The notes beneath the pieces were generated by a model. That model had not been told where the DNA came from and searched no databases. It saw only the letters and a list, made by a program, of their open reading frames with translations. From Zygnema cylindricum (lineage: Eukaryota > Streptophyta > Zygnematophyceae > Zygnematales > Zygnemataceae), in the NCBI GenBank assembly GCA_037447655.1, contig JBBHKE010002488.1:195536-259535 (forward strand): a DNA stretch of 64,000 nt. The letters are read 5' to 3'. Below are positions 39,956 through 54,300 of this stretch, piece by piece (within the stretch, counting starts at the first letter, position 1; the number at the start of each line of letters is the position of its first letter). The translations under genes and the position numbers were made by a program.

Positions 39956-40496
39956 TACACCGCGTATCGTTATTAGTGTCAACGACACTAATTTGGGCTC
40001 TTAAAATTTTGATTTTTTTCCTCAAATAGGATACATAATTTTAATTTTTCCTTGACGTTAAATAAGGTACCGTACAAAATAGCGTAAAGGACGAATTACA
40101 ATAATATCTAAATGGTGTGGTGTACGGTCGATGTCAGACCGTACATAAATGTACGTTTTCAAGCGAAAATTTTACAAAAAATGAGTTAAATCAGACGCGC
40201 ACGCATAGGGTCGTGCGCTAAAAAAAAGGGATTGTTTTGACACGTAAATTAGTCTTACATGTAAGAATATTTAAATTTCACGACGGCGTACGATTTTTAA
40301 TATTTTGTATGGATACATATATTAATGTAAATAATCGTACAACGAATATTCCATTTTTGCTGTCCCAAATTAGCATAAACGCCGAAATTAGAATACACCT
40401 TTTAAAAAAAAAAAAAAAAATCTTAATTAGCGTCAATGACGGTATATTTACTTCCACACTATTTAAACTTTGACACTAATAACGATGCGCGGTGTA
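39956..40496. mobile_element. TA-flanked element 5
   Basis: Starts TACACCGCGTATCGTTATTA directly at the end of element 4 and ends ..AATAACGATGCGCGGTGTA. Confidence 0.8.
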
Positions 40497-40555
40497 GTGG
40501 ACAATGGATTTACCGACGCCCTGAAAAAGTGGAAATACAACGACGCCATGAAAAA

Positions 40556-41012
40556 CATAGTTCAAAAGTAGGCGTTTTTTGGTAGGCCTTTTGTAGGCCG
40601 CCTTTAGCGTAAGTTGTGTTACAGGCTTTCCATGTGATCTTCTTAGATCGCTACTTTCATCAGCGACCGTCCGATCGTCCGAATCTGACGATAGTCCTAT
40701 CGTAAGTTGTGTTATGGGCTTTTCATGTGATCTTCTTAGATCGTTACTTTCATCAACGACCGTCGGATCGTCCAAATCTGACGGTTTAAATAAAAAGTCG
40801 CTCAAAACTCACAGAAAAATATTTTTTTGTCCGATTTTTTTTTCAAATTTAGACATGACGTTTAATTCTCTATCGTTCCATGTGCAACTCAACCCTGTTA
40901 CTATTTTATTTCATTTTGCGGCCAATACAATATGGGTCTTAAGGCCATATTGTATGTTTTGCATACAATAGGCATATTGTATGGGCGTACGATCACCTAC
41001 TTTTGAACTATG
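40556..41012. mobile_element. MITE-like element with 17-bp perfect inverted repeats
   Basis: CATAGTTCAAAAGTAGG at 40556-40572 and its exact complement at 40996-41012. Outside both ends related text (GACGCCCTGAAAAAGTGG left; GACACGCTGAAAAAGTGG right) appears in direct orientation. A 93-bp duplication lies inside. Confidence 0.75.
40610..40790. repeat. 93-bp tandem duplication
   Basis: Units start TAAGTTGTGTTA at 40610 and 40703 and share TTCATGTGATCTTCTTAGAT-like text with a few differences. Confidence 0.9.
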
Positions 41013-41403
41013 CTGAAAAATACTCCGACGCACTGGAAAAGCGGAAACACACCGACACGCTGAAAAAGTGGAATGCACTCCGCGCGTCAGCACCCTAATC
41101 ATGTACCATTGTCTATCACCACGTTGGCCCATGCCACCACGTTGGCGTTGGGCCGCATCTTGCCAAGCTGATCGAGGCTGCCACGTATGTCATGTGCGGC
41201 AACGCCAACACATATGGCGACACCGACTGCTGTCCATTGTAATGGGGAGTCCTAAGCAGAAAAGGTTAACGGAACCCCGAGCACTTTCTCTTCTCAAACA
41301 AAACGTTACAAAACAATTTTGTTATTCGAGCCACTATTACGTACAACAGTACGGGTATCCGTGAAGGCGTCAAGTCGTCAACCATGAGCACGATAAACCG
41401 ACA

Positions 41404-41924
41404 GTGCACCTTAGAATCCCTATTAGCGCTAATAACGCTAATTCGGTGCCCCCAAATTTTGACCCTCGAACCTAAAAAAAAAAAAACTTTAATTGTTTTT
41501 TTACGTTAATATAGGAACTGTTTAATTAGCGTTAATAGCTCTAATTTAAAACGTTTTTAAATAGTGTCGTGTATGAATTACGTCAGTCCGCACTAAAACT
41601 GCTCATTATTTTGTACAATCGTACAAAAAGTGCTTCAGCTAAAGTCGTCGACACGCGAAAGTGAGTGCGTCGACACAAAAATATATGATTCACAAGGATA
41701 AAGACAGTGGAAAACCACGCGAACTTGTTCTCACATGTTCAAACGTCAACTATGTGAACGCAAGGTATAGTCGCTACACTATGGATAAATGTACTAAAAT
41801 TAGAGTTATTGATAAATAAAGGTTATTTTTTTTGGCGAAAGGTCGTGAACCCAAATTATAGTTATTAACACTAATTTTCTTTTACACTAATTAGTTCTTA
41901 ACGCTAATAGTGATTCACGTTGTA
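41404..41924. mobile_element. TA-type inverted-repeat element, close to the 11.9-kb copy
   Basis: CACCTTAGAATCCCTATTAG..CTAATTCGGTGCCCCCAAAT matches the element at 11886, and the right end ..CGCTAATAGTGATTCACGTTGTA closes it. Confidence 0.75.
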
Positions 41925-41934
41925 TTGTACTTTA

Positions 41935-42798
41935 ATGGCTCATGGAATGAGGGTGAAGTTACATCAAGAAATGGCCCATGGAATGAGGGTGAAGATACAT
42001 GAAGAGAACGCACATGGAATGGGGGTGGAGTTTTCATTGGGATATTTTGTAATTGCAGTGGTATTTTCTTTCACTAGTAACATACCCACTGTATTATCCC
42101 AATTCCAATTGTTATCACCTGTATCCAACAATCTGGTAATTATATTCTCATACTCCTCAGGTAGTTTCATCAATGTATTCACTCTTTGTCTTTCAAACCA
42201 TGAGTTTTTGCAATCTTTAGTTCTCCAAATAAGGCTCATAAGTCATTGTAATAATCATTCATACTTCCTCCATTGTGAATATAAATTGAAATCTTATTTT
42301 TATGCCAGCTGACGCTGCTACAATGATCCACTCTTATATTTGTTTACTAATGACTCCAAAATTTGAGATGAAGATATGCTTTTCATAAGAGGAATGGCAA
42401 TGCCTTTGACTACACTTTTAAAAATGAGGTGTTTAGCAACGTTGTCCTGCTAGTGCCATTTTTCATACTTTGACTTTTCGGTCTGACTCCCAACCGCCAG
42501 TGCTGGTGGTGTTGTTGCCGGTATTTTCCTCGACAATGAAGTTTATAGAGATCAAGCTTCTCCCTTCTCCCTCCATGACAATTTCCTCCCCTTCCTCACT
42601 ATCCTTGGTGATTAAGGTATATGCTCTGACTGCTATAGTTGTGGAGGTGCTAGAAAAACATGTTCCTCTAAACCTCGGTGGTGATGGGATCGAATATGTC
42701 CAAATACTTTGACCCACAAGTGCTTCTCAAAGACAACACCTCCCATCATCATCTCCCAATATAAAAAGTAAAATTCATCAAATATAGGCACCGAAAAG
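41935..42798 (-). pseudogene. Degenerate copia gag
   Basis: Fragments at 42463-42717 (SIPSPPRFRGTCF, the region after the VMGPP motif) and 41964-42239 (KLPEEYENIITRLLDTGDNNWNWD) read in Gag order on the minus strand with shifts between them. At 41935-42034 a roughly 36-bp unit (ATGGCCCATGGAATGAGGGT) repeats three times. Confidence 0.75.
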
Positions 42799-42813
42799 GG
42801 TGGGCCTATAACC
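42799..42813 (-). promoter_or_regulatory. Primer-binding site, one mismatch from A1
   Basis: GGTTATAGGCCCACC (minus strand) lies directly beside the LTR end. Confidence 0.75.
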
Positions 42814-43721
42814 TAAAATTATGTGGCCTCCATTAGCCCACAGAATATGCAGCTTATATAAGATCTCTATGATAATACTTGCCCCTTCCTCTTTCCCATT
42901 GAATAAGTGCCACCTTGGCAAACAAATATTTTGACCACCTTAATAATATAAGGGTCCGACTCCTTTGAGCCAAACGCAAAAAGTATCATTAAGTTTGCTC
43001 CCTTGAGTAATAAGTTATTGTTCGTCAAAGATGACCTTTATATATACAAGCTCTTTGAGAGAGGGGCGCCTAAATTTATCCAAGTCCTAGTCTATCTACT
43101 CACAACTGTCTACTACTAAACCCTAGATCAATAGAAAGACTGTAACCTAAAAGAAAGTACTGTGGCCGATGTTATAACCATTGTACGGCATGGCCTTCTA
43201 GGTGACGCATGTTAGATCGTAAGCCATGGTTCTTCCTCCCATCTTCTTTGGAATCCAATTATGTGATGACACGTGACATTGCATGACGCTATTTCCGAAA
43301 GCTCTGAAAAGTTCATTCCTGGTTGGCGGTTTCAACGACGACCGTCCGATCGAATTTATTTACAAGGTTGCGATTCATGTCCATGAATAATGTCACATGA
43401 GTCTGTTCACATGCGCCTATTTGTCGGTTTGTTTCATCAAATTAATTAGTCATTGCCGAACTGTTTAGTGAAATATCGAACCCAGTATGTGTAATGATTA
43501 TACAATGACTTAACAGATAGGGCGGTAGGCTACCCTGGACTATCTAAGACCCGAGATCAAATCCTGGCCTGTCCAACCTCTTTGGTAAAGTGCCCTCTAT
43601 TTTAGTTTGCCACCTTCTGACCAAAGAAGGCAACAATGGTTTCCTGTTCTTTGAATCTCTCTCTTTCTCTCTCTAGAGTGTAACAAATAGATAAGTAGAC
43701 TATGAACTACCATTTTCAACA
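42814..43721 (-). mobile_element. LTR shared by two minus-strand copia elements
   Basis: Starts (minus) TGTTGAAAATGG at 43721 and ends ..CATAATTTTA at 42814. A primer-binding site and gag lie beyond its end, while a GGGGAG polypurine tract and pol lie before its start, so it serves as 3' LTR of one element and 5' LTR of the next. A B-box-like GAGATCAAATCC is at about 43550. Confidence 0.8.
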
Positions 43722-45302
43722 CTCCCCATAATTCTTAGTCACTTTTCAGATTTTATCCACAATTTTATTTGCAAAAAAATAACATAGGAGAAGGCACTAG
43801 TTTGGTCATCATGTTTTCAATCATTCGTCTATCAAATTTATAATCTAGTTTAGTGATTTTATTTTTAACCTTTTTTGTGATTAAGCTTAGTCTAATATCC
43901 ATGTGTTTAGCTTTCAAGTGATGTTTTGGATGAGTTGCAATAGAAATTGTAGCTTGATTTTCACAGAAATTATTCAGAGTGCTAGACTTCATGAATCCAA
44001 GTTTTTCAAGATGAGACTTCACCCACATCAATTCTTTAGTAGCAGCACAAGAAACCATGTACTTAGCCTCCATATTGGACTGAGAAACTACTTTCTGTTG
44101 TTTGCTATTCCAAAAGCATGGACTGGATCTAACTTGCAACACATATCCAGTAGTACACCTCTTAAAAAGGCACATCTTCCAAAAGCATGGACTAGATCTA
44201 ACTTGCAACACATGTCCAGTAGTACACCTTTTAAAAAGGCACATCTCCATAACATACATCTTTTCAAGTAGTGATGTCAATGTGCTTTTCTCCTAAATGC
44301 AACCAAAATTCCCTTGTCCCCACCAAATATCTCATCACTCTTTTACCTGCCTCCCAGTCTTTTTGTATGAGTTCATGTAGAATATATATAGGACACCTAC
44401 AGTTGCAAGTTTATCCGGTCACGTATAGTTCATAAAGTAGATTAAAATTGGCTACAATATGTCGATAAGGGATGGTTTTCTATAAAATTTCTTACTTCTT
44501 CATCTATCTCCTCATTAATAATCAATATTCCTCCCTTTTTTCACCCCTCAAAGATTTTTTTTCATATCTATAGGATTAGTATATCCATTTACATAATCCA
44601 TTAGAATTTTTTCTAGCATATTTCTATTTGCCTCGCTGAGGTTTTTCATGTCAAACCGACTCCTAAGATACAGTATCTATTTGTTGATCTTATCTAAAGA
44701 CTTGCTTATGACTAATCATCCACATAGATAGCAATAAATATCACCCCATTCTCATCCTCAAACAAGTATATCAAATGATCTGAACTAATTGTGATATACC
44801 CCAAACCGGTCAAAAATTTGTCCTGATTAAAATTCCATTGTCGCAGAGCCTGCTTAAAGCTATAAAGTGATTTTATTAGTTTGCACATTGTTTTCTTCCC
44901 CACTTTCCACAAATTTTTCGATTGCCTCATGTAAATTTCTTCTTCCAATTTTTTTTGTGAAAAAAGGCGGTTTTGATATCTATTTGGCGTGTTTCCATAT
45001 CCTCTACTGCAACTAAATTTAAGTGGATTCTTATTAAAAGAAATATGACTACTGGTGCAAAGGTTTCTTCATAGTCTATGACCTCTTTTTGAATGTAACC
45101 TTTAGCAATCAATTTGGCCTTGTATATCTTAATAGGTTTATCTAGGTTTAGCTTTAGTTTAAAAACCCACTTACATCCAATACCTTTTCGGTCTGGTGGA
45201 TAATCTACCAACTCCTATGTATTGGCTTCCATAATGGAAGCCATTTCCTCATTTATGGCAGTTATCCATTGACTAATTTCAGGAGTATTTATAGCCTCTA
45301 AG
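43722..45302 (-). pseudogene. Copia RNase H and reverse transcriptase remnant
   Basis: RNase H at 43765-44280 (SKQQKVVSQSNMEAKYMVSC..) and RT at 44712-45211 (GCKWVFKLKLN.., KSLYSFKQALRQWN.., FIAIYVDD) on the minus strand. The frame breaks after YVDD. It is cut at 45302 by a plus-strand solo LTR; its integrase-side continuation resumes at 55355. Confidence 0.85.
44108..44245 (-). repeat. 69-bp in-frame tandem duplication in RNase H
   Basis: Units at 44108-44176 and 44177-44245 (TTCCAAAAGCATGGACT..) are nearly identical and double the CTTGYVLQVRSSPCFW-type segment without breaking the frame. Confidence 0.93.
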
Positions 45303-45307
45303 TATAT

Positions 45308-48300
45308 TGTAGAAATTAATGGTTGTTATAGTATTTTCTAGGTCTAATCATGTAAAATGAAATGCAAAAAAGAACTAGAGGCAGTTTCCCTCTAACTCCT
45401 CTCTTCAGCTCCCACACTTGTCGCAGTCACTGAAGGTTGAACGTAAGACAGAGAGCTAGAGCCATGGCTGTTGTTCTGAGACAACTACTGGTACTAAAGA
45501 TGAAGAAGAAGCAACAGTAGTAGTCATTGTAGAACAAAACAAGAGAGGAAGCTTCCACAAATACCAATGGCAAAATAGCCACTTTGACAGACAATAAATT
45601 TCAACACAAGAACATAATAGTCATACAAATCTACCACAATGTAGATATCATAAAAAACAACACACACATAAAATTTCACTTAATTCTGCTCACAAATCTG
45701 TGGGATATTCAGTGGTGAATTGTTCATAAAACTGAGTGTACAGTTTTTCATATAATTTGTTCCTAATGAATCAAAATTTACTAAGTCATACTTCTATACA
45801 CTGAAACTACACTAAGCTGTACGGACGCATTCCAGCCGTACATCTAACTTTCTAACGCAACAAATACAGTGTGTATACCTGTATATAGAAGGTATGTCAT
45901 TAACCACATTCTCAACACTAAACAACTAATTCACTACAAACAAAATTATGTTCTACCAAATATTTACACCGAAGTTCCGATAGCGTAAAGTGATAGTGAT
46001 CTAGTCATGCCTCGTCAGTATTTGTTGGCGGCGGCTGTCAACCTTCCGATTAGAGGATTTGGCACCATAGATGTGACTTAATGAAGTACCGTGGTCCCGA
46101 CGAATTTCCGTACGTCCACGGAGGACATACTCACGCATTTCTCTCAAGTGAAGACGTGTGTCCCAAGTGTGAATGAACCGTGAACTCCCAACTTCAGTGT
46201 CACACTAATTTTGGTAAGTACTGAACAAAACGCAACCTAATATAACTTAAGTCCTGAACATCTCTCTCTCCCTCACAGCTGAGGCATAGAGAGGACTAAA
46301 GCTTTCTAAACACAACACTCCCCTAAAGCTTTAGACTCTGCTAGTCACTCAGTCAACATGCCTCTCTACAGAACTTCAATTTGGGTGCAGGTAAGGGTTT
46401 CGTCATCATATCAGTCACCATTTGCTCATCTGGTAAATAACTCACCTTTAAGACTTTTCCCATCACCTTTTCTCTTACAAAATGTAGATTGATATCAATC
46501 TGCTTACTTTTAAAGTGATGACTGGATTAGATGCAATAGCGATTGCTGCCTGATTGTCACACCATACTATGTGTGGTTTAGATTGCATAAATAGAAGCTC
46601 TTGGAGAAGAGACTTTACCCAAAGTAACTCCTTACCTGTCGAGCTGGCAACCATGTACTCAGCCTCCATGGTAGACTGAGCTGTTACCTTCTGAAGTTTG
46701 CTGCTCCTGTAGCAAGTTCCACTTTCGATCTTCAGAATGTATCCGGTGGTGGAGCGTCGGCTGGGCATATCTCCGTAGCTCGCATTGCTTCATGTATGAA
46801 TTTTGACTTCCTCTCCACCGAGAGAGAGTCTAAGATTTCGAGTTCCTGCAAGTTAGCGAAGAACTCTCCTTGTTGCCTCATAGTCTGACTTCCTCGGATT
46901 TTGCAGGCTTCGGCTCAAGGCTCCAACTGCGGCTGCGATGTCTGGACGAGTACAGTTCATGAAATAGATGAGGCTTCCGAAAATCTGCCTGTAAGGAATG
47001 GAGTATATAGAATCTGCCTCCTGTGAATCCAAAAAATCATCAACCAAAACACCACCATCCGTTTCTGTACCCTCCAACTTCTGCCTGAATTCTATAGGGG
47101 TGGCACTCCCCTTTGCTTCTGACATACCAAAATTTTCTAGCATGTTCCAGATTGCTTCTATCTGAGTTAGATAAATAATTCTCTGTTTCCTATCTCTTTC
47201 AACCTGAATTCCTAGAATATACTTAGCCTCACCCAAGTCCTTCATTTCAAACCGAGAATTCAAATCTGATTTTATTTTATTGATTTCATTGATAGATTTG
47301 CTAAACAACAGCCTCACCTTGCATTACATAGACTGAGTGATCTGAACTTATCCTGGTAAAGCCAAGATTGGTTAAAAACTCATCTAACTTCAAGTTCCAT
47401 TGTCTCGGAGCCTTTTTCAGACCATACAAAGACTTCAACACTTTACATACCAAATTTTCTTTCCTTTTTTCTGCATATATCTCTGGCTGCTTCATATAAT
47501 TTACTTCTTCCAAATCACCATGCAAGAAAGCTGTCTTAACGTCCATCTGATGCAATTCCATATCCTCTATTGCAGCAAGAGACAGCAAAACTCTCACAGT
47601 AGGAAAACGGACCATACGAGAGAATGTCTCTTCATAATCAATTCCCTCCTTTTGACTAAATCCCTTAGTGACCAGTCTAGCTTTATATCTTTAATTGTAT
47701 TATCAGGATTCAATTTTCATTTGAAGACCCACTGATAACCGATAGCGTTCCTGTTCAGTGGGAGCTCCATAAGTTCCCAAGTTTGGGCTTCTTTATCTCA
47801 TCATTTGCAGCCGAGATCCAATGATCCTTTTCGGGAACGGAAAAGGCTTCATGAATAGTAAGCGGCTCCCCTGTGCTTGCAAAAAAAGCACTCTCCACTC
47901 GGTCGCCTTAAAAGCGGCTGCTTTGCCTTCTTCCCCCCGGAAAATTTGACGCGAGAATTGTTGGTCCCCTAGTGTTCCGTAGCGGGCGTCTAGTGGTAGG
48001 AGTAGCTCCAAAAGTAGGACCTGATGGCCCAAAGATATTCGAAAGAGAGGTAGAGGAAGTAGAAGGAGATGGAGTAAAAGGAACCTGCTCAAGAATGATA
48101 TACTCTTGTATTTTCTCATTCCTTTCAGCTGCATCTATACTAAAAACATCCACAGATTGACTCTCTTCTTTAATTTGAATATTCATGGCTGTCTGAAGGC
48201 ATCCTCTCTGAGGGTTATACAATCTATAGCCTACAAATTCATCATCATAACCTAAGAAAACACCAGGTACAGATTTTGGACTAAGCTTCCAATTAGGAAG

Positions 48301-51300
48301 ATTATCCAAGATAAAGCATTTGCTACCGAAGTCTCTAAAATGACCAACATTTGGTTTTTTGCCTGTCCATACTTCATAAGGTGTTTTACCATTAACAACT
48401 CGGGTTTCTACTCTATTTCTGATGTAGGAAGAAAAATGAAAAGCTTTCCCCCAAAACTTTAGATCCACACCTTTATCGGCCATCATAGAGCGATTACATT
48501 CAGTCAAAGTTCGATTAGGTCACTCGGCCACACCATTTTGTTTCGGTGTGTACGGAGCAGTAAATTCACGAGAGATGCCATTTTCTTTCAAGAAATTTGC
48601 AAAGGCATGGGATACATACTCTCCACCATTATCCGTCCTCAAAGCAAGAATAGATTTGCCTTGAAGTTTCTCGGCCCAGATTTTGTAGAGCTTAAAGTGA
48701 GTGAAGACTTCGCTCTTCTCCTTCATGAAGTATAAGCCACTGTACCGAGAGTAGTTGTCTGTAAAGGTGACAAAATAGCGGCTGCCACCAAGAGAGAGAA
48801 CTTTGGAAGGGCCGAAGACATCAGAGTGAATAATACCAAGGAGATCTGTGGCTCGATAATTAGAAACTTGTGGAAGGGGAAGCTTGTGAAGCTTTCCGAG
48901 AGCACAACCATCACAAACATGAGACTATTTTTGACCAAGCTTGACTCCCTCTATCATATCATTCTTTATCATCTTAGTAAGTCTCTTATGATGCACATGA
49001 CCAAGTCTTTTATGCCACAAAACATTATCACATAGGACACTGGAGTAAGCAAAATCAATTTTATTAGCAAGGTCCATGCGGTACAAAAAGTTTGGGCCTC
49101 TAGTTCCTACTAGAGCTACTCTTCCATCCTTGCTCACTATTTTCTTGCCATTTTTATGGAGAACTTAAAAGCCTTTGCTTTGAGGTACAAACGTAGAAAA
49201 CATATTTTTCTTAAACTTTGGAACATACAAGACATCGTAAAGAGTTCTTTTAACAACCTTTGCATCTATCACACAATCCAGATCTATATTTCTTTTGGCA
49301 TTTGATTCAACAGCATAGCCACAAGCATAAAAGATCTGACATAAAGGAATAGAAGACATCTCCTTAAACAAAGACTTGTTCCAACAAATGTGTGAAGAGC
49401 TTTCGGAATCCATTATCCATCCGAGGTCCTTTTCTCCTTCCATCATGTCGAGTTTGGCAAGAGCAAATAACTCTTTGTCATCAGTTTTCGGAAAACTGGT
49501 CACATCAGGTTTTTTTTCCTCGATCTTCTTCTTCGTCAATTCCGTATCCTCCGCTTAAAACGCAACAATTTTATTCGAGGGTCTTTGAAGAATAGAAGGT
49601 CCGCGATGTCTCCATCCTTTCCGAAAGATTCCTGTTTGGAGAGCTTTTATATACAAAGGACAAGCTCTGAATGAGTGACCATCAGTATAGCAATAAACAC
49701 ATTTCTCAAACTGGGGATTAAACTGATTCCCTTTATATCGACTTTCTCTCTGAAATTGAGCCGTGAAGGCTACAACTAGTTTCCCAGATCCTAAAACTGT
49801 TTGAATGGCTTCTTCTGACAAGATAAACTCTATAGCTGTTTGCAAATTCCAAAGAGGTTTGGACAATTTTTTCATTTCATCTGAGGTTTCTTTATATTCA
49901 CTAGGTAGCCCCTTTAAGAGAATCATGGCCTGATGATAAGGGGAGAAAGTCCCCCCAGAACATGCATTTTCTGACAATAACATTCGAAACCGATTAGTGT
50001 ATTCCACCATGCTACTGCCTGTGTACTTATACTCATAGTATGACCAGCACTTATAATCTCATGCTGGTCACTAGCTCTAACATAAGAAGACTTCAAAGCA
50101 TCCCACAAATCTGATGCCTTTGTAACATTAATATATGTCATATGCAATTCTTTTGATATCACAAGCTTCACTAAATACAAAGCTTGTTCATTTTTGAGAT
50201 CAAAGCTGACATCATATTTGAAACTCTGAGACCTTCATAAGTCCTCAGAGTGGACAGCTTCCAAGAAGCCTCTAGGGTAACCCTGACCCCTTTGTGTTTC
50301 AGCAAAAATAACTGCCACCCTGGCAGACAATAACTCTGACTTACTTCACCCCAGTGAAGGTAAGACTCCCATAAGTCAATAGCAAAAAGAATCTCTGAAT
50401 TTGCTCCCCTGAGCAGTAAGTTATGGAGGGTCAAAGTTGACCTTTTGTACCGAAGCTCTCTGGGAGAGAGGGTCCTATCTCCTAATTTTTCTAAGTCCTA
50501 AGTCTCTCACAGACTCTATCTACTGATGTACGCAACCAATCAGATTACATTTCCGTACACAAAAGTACAGCTGTCGGTGTACTTTCTGTACGGACACTGT
50601 ACGACATAGCCTAAATGTCGACACGTGGTATGTCCGGATTCGCTCATGTAATCCTTGGAGATGTCGCGATCCAATGTAACTCCGCCATGTGTCATCCGAT
50701 GTGGCGATGACCATAAACCGCCGAAATCCTCTTCCGCGCTCTCGAAGTTCATTCCGGTCGTCCGATTAAATTCACATTTAATCGTAGCCGTAATAAATAC
50801 ATGCGCGATATTCGTTCCATTTAAGAAATAAATGCGCGGTATTGGTTTCTTATCCGTACCGTAATCCTTACTTTTACATTACTGGAACTATGTATCACGT
50901 AACCAGTTACAGTTAAATGAATTATCCAAACTGATAATGTTTAATTAATTATCGAACTATATATTACGTAACACTAGTTTTAGAGTTAACGGCTAAAAAT
51001 ACCGGCTACCGGCAGTCTGCCAACCGGCAGGTACCTGGATCAAATCCTGTGGCCGGCACATACCTTTTAGTTAAAAACCCCTAACTAATATATATTTCCC
51101 GTAAACCTCTGGATAGCCTAGGTAGCCATGGCTCTAGCTCCCTCTCCAATTTCTCAATGACTGCGACAAGTTTGAGAGTTGGAGAGAGAAGGTAGAGGTA
51201 GACTGCCTCAGCTTCTTTCTATATTTCTTGCAAAGGCATGGGATACATACTCTCCACCATTATCCGTCCTCAAAGCAAGAATAGATTTGCCTTGAAGTTT

Positions 51301-54300
51301 CTCGGCCCAGATTTTGTAGAGCTTAAAGTGAGTGAAGACTTCGCTCTTCTCCTTCATGAAGTATAAGCCACTGTACCGAGAGTAGTTGTCTGTAAAGGTG
51401 ACAAAATAGCGGCTGCCACCAAGAGAGAGAACTTTGGAAGGGCCGAAGACATCAGAGTGAATAATACCAAGGAGATCTGTGGCTCGATGATCAGAAACTT
51501 GTGGGAGAGGAAGCTTGTGAAGCTTTCCGAGAGCACAACCATCACAAACATGAGACTCTTTTTGACCGAGCTTGACTCCCTCTATCATATCATTCTTTAT
51601 CATCTTAGTAAGTCTCTCATGATGCACATGACCAAGTCTTTTATGCCACAAAACATTATCACATAGGACACTGGAGTAAGCAAAATCAATTTTATTAGCC
51701 AAGTCCATGTGGTACAAAAAGTTTGGGCCTCTAGTTCCTACTAGAGCTACTCTTCTATCCTTGCTCACTATTTTTTTGCCATTTTTCTAGAGAACCTCAA
51801 AGCCTTTGCTTTCAGCTACAGAGGTAGAAAACAAAATTTTCTTAAACTTTGGAACATACAAGACATCGTACAGAGTTCTCTTAACAACCATTCTATCTAT
51901 CACGCAATCCATATCTATATTTCCTTTGTCATTTGATTCAACAGCATAGCCACAAGCATAAAAGATCCGACGTAAAGGAATAGAAGACACCTCCTTAAAC
52001 CAAGACTTGTTCCAGCACATGTGTGAAGAGTTGCCAGAATCCATTATCTATCCGAGGTCCTTTTCTCCTTCAATCATGTTGAGTTTGGCAAGAGCAAAGA
52101 ACTCTTTGTCATCAGTTTTCGGAAAACAGGTCACATCACGTTTTTCTTCCTCGATCTTCTTCTTCTCCAATTCCGTATCCTCCGCTGAAAATGCAACAGT
52201 TTTATTTGGGGGTCTTTGAGGAATGGAAGGTCCGCGATGTCTCCATCTTTTCCGGAAGATACCTGTTTCAATAACTTTTATATATAAAGGACAAGCTCTG
52301 AAGGAGTGACCATCAAAATAGCAATAAACACATTTTTCAAAATGGGGATTAAACTGATTCCCTTTTTATCTACTTTCTCTCTGAAATTGAACCGTGAAGG
52401 CTACAGCTGGTTTCCCATATCCCAAAACTGTTTGAGTGGCTTCTTCTGACAAGATAAACTCTATAGCTGTTTGCAAATTCCAAAGAGGTTTGGACAATTT
52501 TTTCATTTCATCCGAGGCTCCTTTATATTTACTAGGTAGCCCCTTTAAGAGAATCATGGCCTGATGATAAGGGAAGAAAGTCCCGCTAGAACATGAATTT
52601 TTTGACATAAACATTCCAAACCGATTAGTGTATTCCACCATGTTACCGCCTGTGTACTTATACTCATAAATCTGACCAATAGATCTGACCAGCAGTTATA
52701 ATCTCATGCTGGTCAGTAGCTCTAACATAAGAAGATTTCAAAGCATCCCACAAATCTAATGCCTTTGTAACATTAATATATGTAATATGCAATTCTTTTG
52801 ATATCATACGCTTCACTAAATGAAAATCTTGGTCATTTTTCTGATGAAAGCTAGCATCAAATACTGCCAGGGATCCATTTAAGACATCAATAAGTTTCAC
52901 TTGCTTGAAGTAAGACTTAACCAAATCTGCCCAATACAGATATTCTCGTCCATCAAAGACTGGAATTCGCGAAGGCGGGCCCGTGACCAGTTGTTTTGAG
53001 ACAACTGCTGGTACTGAAGGTGAAGAAAAAGCAGGAGTAGTAGTCATTGTAGAACAAAACAAGAGAGGAAGCTTCCACAAATACCAATGGCAAAATAGCC
53101 TTTTTGAGAGACAATAACTTTCAACACAGGGACATAATAGTCTTACAAATTTACCACAATGTAGATATCATAAAAAACAACACACACATAAAATTTCACT
53201 TAATTCTGCTCACAAATCTGTGGGATATTCAGTGGTGAATTGTTCATAAAACTGAGTGTACAGTTTTTCATATAATTTGTTCCTAATGAATCAAAATTTA
53301 CTAAGTCCTACTTCTATACACTGAAACTACACTAAGCTATACGGAGGCATTCCAGCCGTACATCTAACTTTCTAACACAACAAATATTGTGTGTATACCT
53401 GTATATATAAGGTATGTCATAAACCACATTCTCAACACTAAACAACTAATTCACTACAAACAAAATTATGTTCTACCAAATATTTACACTGAAGTTCCGA
53501 TAGCGTAAAGTGATAGTGATCTAGTCATGCCTCGTCAGTATTTGTTGGCGGCGGCTGTCAACCTTCCGATAAGAGGATTTGGCACCATAGATGTGACTTA
53601 ATGAAGTACCGTGGTCCCGACGAATTTCCGTACGTCCACGGAGGACATACTCACGCATTTCTCTCAAGTGACGACGTGTGTCCCAAGTGTGAATGAACCG
53701 TGAACTCCCAACTTCAGTGTCACACTAATTTTGGTAAGTACAGAACAAAACTCAACCTAATATAACTGAAGTCCTGAACATATCTCTCTCCCTCACAGCT
53801 GAGGCATAGAGAGGACTAAAGCTTTCTAAAAACAACAATGGCTGCCTATGTTGTCCAGAGAGACAGAGACAGGCAATAGATTTTGATACGTTTGCCAAAA
53901 TATACTTGACGGACGCATGATTTGATCGTGGTACCTACCGTCTAGCCAGTCAACAAAAACCGGTAGCTTTATCCTATAGTCTAGGATTAGTGCTAAGCTA
54001 TATGGGGTTTGATAAGTATTTAAAGATGTACGTACACATTAATTAATTTAACGACGCGAAGAAACATGTAACATATGTTGTTCTGAGACAACTGCTGGCA
54101 CTGAAGATGAAGAAGATGCAGCAGTAATCATCGTAGAACAAATCAAAAGAGGAAGCTTCCACAAATACCGATGGCTGAACAACAGTTTTGACAGTCTATA
54201 ATTTTCAGGAAAATTATCCAATGGTCCTGAAAATTTACCACAATGTAGAGAACATAAAAAAAAACACACACAAAAAATTTCAATGAATTCCGCTCAAAGA